Of a stretch of DNA of 21,109 nt, positions 18,563 through 21,109 are shown piece after piece. Numbering within the stretch: the stretch's first letter is position 1; each line of letters begins with the position of its first letter. The position numbers and the translations under genes were made by a program. The notes below the pieces were generated by a model, which saw only the letters and a program-made list of their open reading frames with translations, was not told where the DNA came from and did not search any database. The DNA lies in contig NW_027152213.1 in assembly GCF_004359215.1 (NCBI RefSeq), positions 248,688-269,796 of the forward strand. The letters run 5' to 3'. Source of the stretch: Bremia lactucae (taxonomy: Eukaryota > Oomycota > Peronosporomycetes > Peronosporales > Peronosporaceae).

Positions 18563-18607
18563 ACCTTCTTCCATATGAAAGTATAGCATTGGATGTCACA
18601 GATCTAT

Positions 18608-19045
18608 TGTGACGGGGTATATCGTTACATGAAATCAATACTTAAAGGTTGTTAATTAATATATTATCTAAAAGCAGATAATATTTAGAGAATATTAATT
18701 TATATGGTAATATATTAAAAGCTTATCCATTGGTAGATATAGACTTTTATATTAACTTTCTCCGCGGTCCAGTCAGCGCTGGACACGCGCGTAGAGAAAG
18801 TCAGATAAGACTATATACATGTTCTGTATTATTTTATAGTTAAGCTAGTATAAATTAGATAGAACAATAGAACATGAATTATATTAATACAGTTTTTAAT
18901 TAACCCTCTTTAAAGCAAGTGTTTTAAAGAGAGTCTTCCTCTGCACGTACTAGTGTTCGTAAAGTGACGTGAGTCACCACTCGCACTGAGGTAGTCCGAA
19001 GTGGACTTATACTGAAGCAGTACAAGTCGGCAGTGCCCCGTTAGA
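18608..19045 (+). repeat. 5' LTR of gypsy element C (about 438 bp)
   Basis: It starts TGTGACGGGG (18608) and ends CCCCGTTAGA (19045), slightly decayed versions of the family termini TGTAACGGGG and CCCCGTTACA. It is the only full-length LTR in the window and is followed by the gag region of the same strand. Within it are the stem ctctttaaa...tttaaagag (about 18904-18930) and the tail hairpin with one mismatch (about 19005-19028). No primer-binding site could be assigned with confidence in the sequence after 19045. Confidence 0.85.
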
Positions 19046-19095
19046 CCTGATAGCACTTTGTAGTTCGTCCAAGGACCACAGTTCCATCATCTAAC

Positions 19096-20235
19096 ATGGA
19101 CATGTTAGATTATAATGGAAATGCGCATCACGTTTCGCGTGATAGCTACTCCTTTCTAAGTGACATAGAAAGGAGTGCAGTCGACCGAATGAGCTCGACC
19201 GTACGGAATGATGCCATCTTGGCATGCTATCCGATTTGGACAGAGATGTCCCCCACTCAGCCATAGCCAAGTTCATATAATATGAACTTGACGAGGCAAA
19301 GGAGAATAAGCCTAGCTTAATCAGCAAGGCTCTAAACAAACATAACTGTTGAGGTTACAGCAGGTACAGACCCCTGTACCTGGGATGACGCACACGCGTC
19401 GTCCGGAAACCTCAAAGATTGACATCTCTAAGTATAGGAGAGTCAAAGAAGACTCCCTCTTGAGATGGTTTGTCGAGTTGGACGATGCCATAAGGGCACG
19501 TCACATCATCGACGAGCAAATGCAAGTCGCATTCGCTCAATCAAATCTGGCAGGTCGTGCCAAAACTTGGGCATTGGGCCTTAAGTTGTGCGACCCATAA
19601 GTCTTTGGGTCGCTAGAGGCTTTTGAGCCCGGCTCCAACAGACGTTTGAATCACGAAGGGCTGAGTTCAGAGCTCGTTCAGAGCTTCTGAAACTCAAGCA
19701 AGGCAAGCTTGATGTTCACGCATGTGCCCAGCACATAAGACTCTTAGCGAGTTCTATTACAAATAACCCAGTTCATGAACACACGTTGATTACGGTATTC
19801 ATGCAAGGTCTTACGGATGGTCCCGTAAAGACCCACCTGTCCCGCTTGGAACTGAATACGCTCCAAGAAGCAATATCCGTTGCGGAACAGGAGAACTTTA
19901 GCTTGAGACAGGCTCAAGCTAGTTCGTCATCATATCGTCCTCCAAGAAGACACGAGTTAGGAGGTCCAGAACCCATGGACCTTTCTTACGTCGAAAGCGA
20001 GAGACCTCGCTTTTCGAGCAATAAGCGATCGCAGAAATATAATCGCTGTCAAAAGTTAGGACACTACGCTCATGAGTATAGTGCTTTTCGCCCAGTACCG
20101 AGAGGTACTGAACGTAATTATGGACCGAATGCCAAAAAGGGCACAGTCGCGGGTCCGACGTTGTTGCAAAATCGCAACAGCGAGGCGGACCGCCAAAAAA
20201 CGGTGGGGGTCAGTAGGGGCGCAACGCCCTACTGA
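19096..20235 (+). pseudogene. Gypsy element C Gag, with stops and frameshifts
   Basis: It starts at the ATG at 19096, open to a TAG at 19264-19266, then shifts frame. The retrotransposon Gag core is clear: SLLRWFVELDDAIRARHI, FAQSNLAGRAKTWA, then a TAA (about 19598-19600) where related copies suggest Tyr, then LLKLKQGKLDVHACAQHI, VFMQGLTDGPVKTHL and ENFSLRQAQ in another frame. The zinc knuckle reads Y-NR-C-QKLG-H-YAHE-Y (20038-20079); both outer Cys are Tyr. Near 20180-20215 the frame changes again to the protease frame. Comparison with B shows one extra base in the A6/G5 runs there. Gag would form the particle; this copy is dead unless the breaks are sequencing errors. Confidence 0.82.
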
Positions 20236-21109
20236 TCCAGCAACCTCAAGAGAATTTGCAAATCTCTTGACTAAAGTTGCTCCATACACACAATCATTAT
20301 GTGTCTCTGCGCCTGGTGATGAGGTATCCCTCATCACCTTGAAATTGAAAGTGACAAATGATTTGTCACTGAGCGCCTTAGTGGACTGTGGAGCGTCGAA
20401 TAACTTTATTCGTCGCCGGCCGCTAGAGGGTCGTAGGCTCAAATATGTTGTGCGCGACGTCCCTCCAACGAGGATGACGGTGCGTCTAGCGACATCGATA
20501 ACAGTAATAAAACGCGTAGTGAAACTTCACTACACGTTAAAAGATTTACGGTACGATGATGATTTCATCGTACTGGATTTGGATGAAAAAATTGATGTCA
20601 TCCTAGGTTTACCTTGGCTCAGAATATATAAGCATAATCAAAGGATCAGCTGGCAGCATCGATCCGTAAAGATGCCTGCCACTTGTTCATCAGATGGCCA
20701 TCTGATGAACGTCTTGGAGCGTCCACAAGCGTGTGGATGTACTACGAGTGAGTGCGATGGCCTCACTTGTGGTACGGTCGTTAGTACAACTGCACAAGAT
20801 CACAGTGTGATTACCAATCACAATGTGGAGTCAGCTGCCGGCGGCTGTGTTAATGCACAGGCAGCGCCGAAGGTCCACCACTCGAAAAGGTCGAGTGGAT
20901 TGAGACATGAATGTACGCTTAGTGGGCGACATTCAAGGAGTATACCGGTTGCCCAGAAAGGACAACACGATGATCCAAGGTCGAGTAGAGAGTCGACCGT
21001 AGTGGACCCGACTGTGATAGCGCAATCACACTCGGAAGACGTTGAGGGAAGAGGTCCCCACGTATTTGAGGAGAAATCCCCTCAAATGGTAGAAGTTACT
21101 AGACTTCTA
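20222..21109 (+). CDS. Gypsy element C protease and pol spacer, open to the window edge (partial)
   Basis: 296 codons without a stop, running off the right end. It begins in RPTDPATSREFANLLTKVAP and contains a retropepsin of the RVP_2 type: the active-site motif reads ALVDCGASNNFIR (Asp codon at 20384-20386; many relatives have DSGA or DCGA), then VILGLPWL, the second conserved protease block. After it comes a spacer rich in Cys, Ser and His (ACGCTTSECDGLTCG) leading to the segment that in element A precedes RT. The true upstream end is in the Gag frame; a one-base shift separates them, so it may need frameshifting or be a broken gene. The protease would cleave the element's polyprotein. Confidence 0.85.
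20685..20710. repeat. 26-bp perfect palindrome inside the element C coding frame
   Basis: Half-site gttcatcagatgg followed by its exact reverse complement, coding for part of CSSDGHLMN. Element B has the same place at 17566-17591, with the outer ten base pairs kept and the centre mismatched. Confidence 0.95.

Noticed and set aside
19091..19339. Minus-strand open frame over the element C gag start
   Set aside because: The plus strand carries Gag here. The hairpin-rich sequence makes both strands look alike, which produces shadow frames.
20180..20215. Classical -1 slippery site (A AAA AAC) for Gag-Pol frameshifting in element C
   Set aside because: The heptamer is not in the right phase relative to the Gag frame, the needed shift is +1, and element B has no shift at all here.

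Overview
The window looks like nuclear DNA of an oomycete, most likely a Peronosporaceae member (Phytophthora or a downy mildew). The evidence is spliced eukaryotic genes with very short introns (46, 59 and 70 bp), tightly packed housekeeping genes, and islands of decayed Ty1/copia and Ty3/gypsy retrotransposons whose Gag and Pol remnants resemble oomycete families I know. Species cannot be told from the sequence. A run of exactly 100 N at 13818-13917 marks a scaffold gap, so the order across it is not proven.

Layout. 1-175: end of a gypsy LTR plus a hairpin-rich module. 545-2180: a divergent pair, dynactin p27 subunit (minus) and methylene-THF dehydrogenase/cyclohydrolase (plus, three exons), separated by only 61 bp. 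2181-3430: nothing assignable. 3430-5705: decayed copia element on the minus strand carrying three separate small tandem duplications. 5685-7326: a second, different copia relic on the plus strand, joined head-to-head with the first at its gag end. 7327-8591: no recognisable gene. 8592-10731: intact cysteinyl-tRNA synthetase (minus, two exons). 10940-12868: a purple acid phosphatase/metallophosphatase on the minus strand, broken by several frameshifts and stops. From 13025 to the end: nested gypsy elements. These are a forward LTR, an inverted LTR tail, the gap, element A (minus), element B (minus, interrupted by A's LTR), and element C (plus), which runs off the right edge with an open protease/pol frame.

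The three intact genes are unrelated housekeeping functions (dynein-dynactin transport, one-carbon folate metabolism, translation). They do not form a pathway or operon.

The most unusual signal is in the gypsy family. Its LTRs and its gag-pol coding sequence are packed with short perfect inverted repeats (stems of about 6-13 bp with short loops, often one every 20-60 bp, including a 26-bp perfect palindrome inside coding sequence). In at least two places diverged copies differ by paired changes that keep the stem. This was seen by eye and needs a statistical test, but it is the best candidate here for something undescribed: a retrotransposon whose whole RNA is a chain of hairpins.
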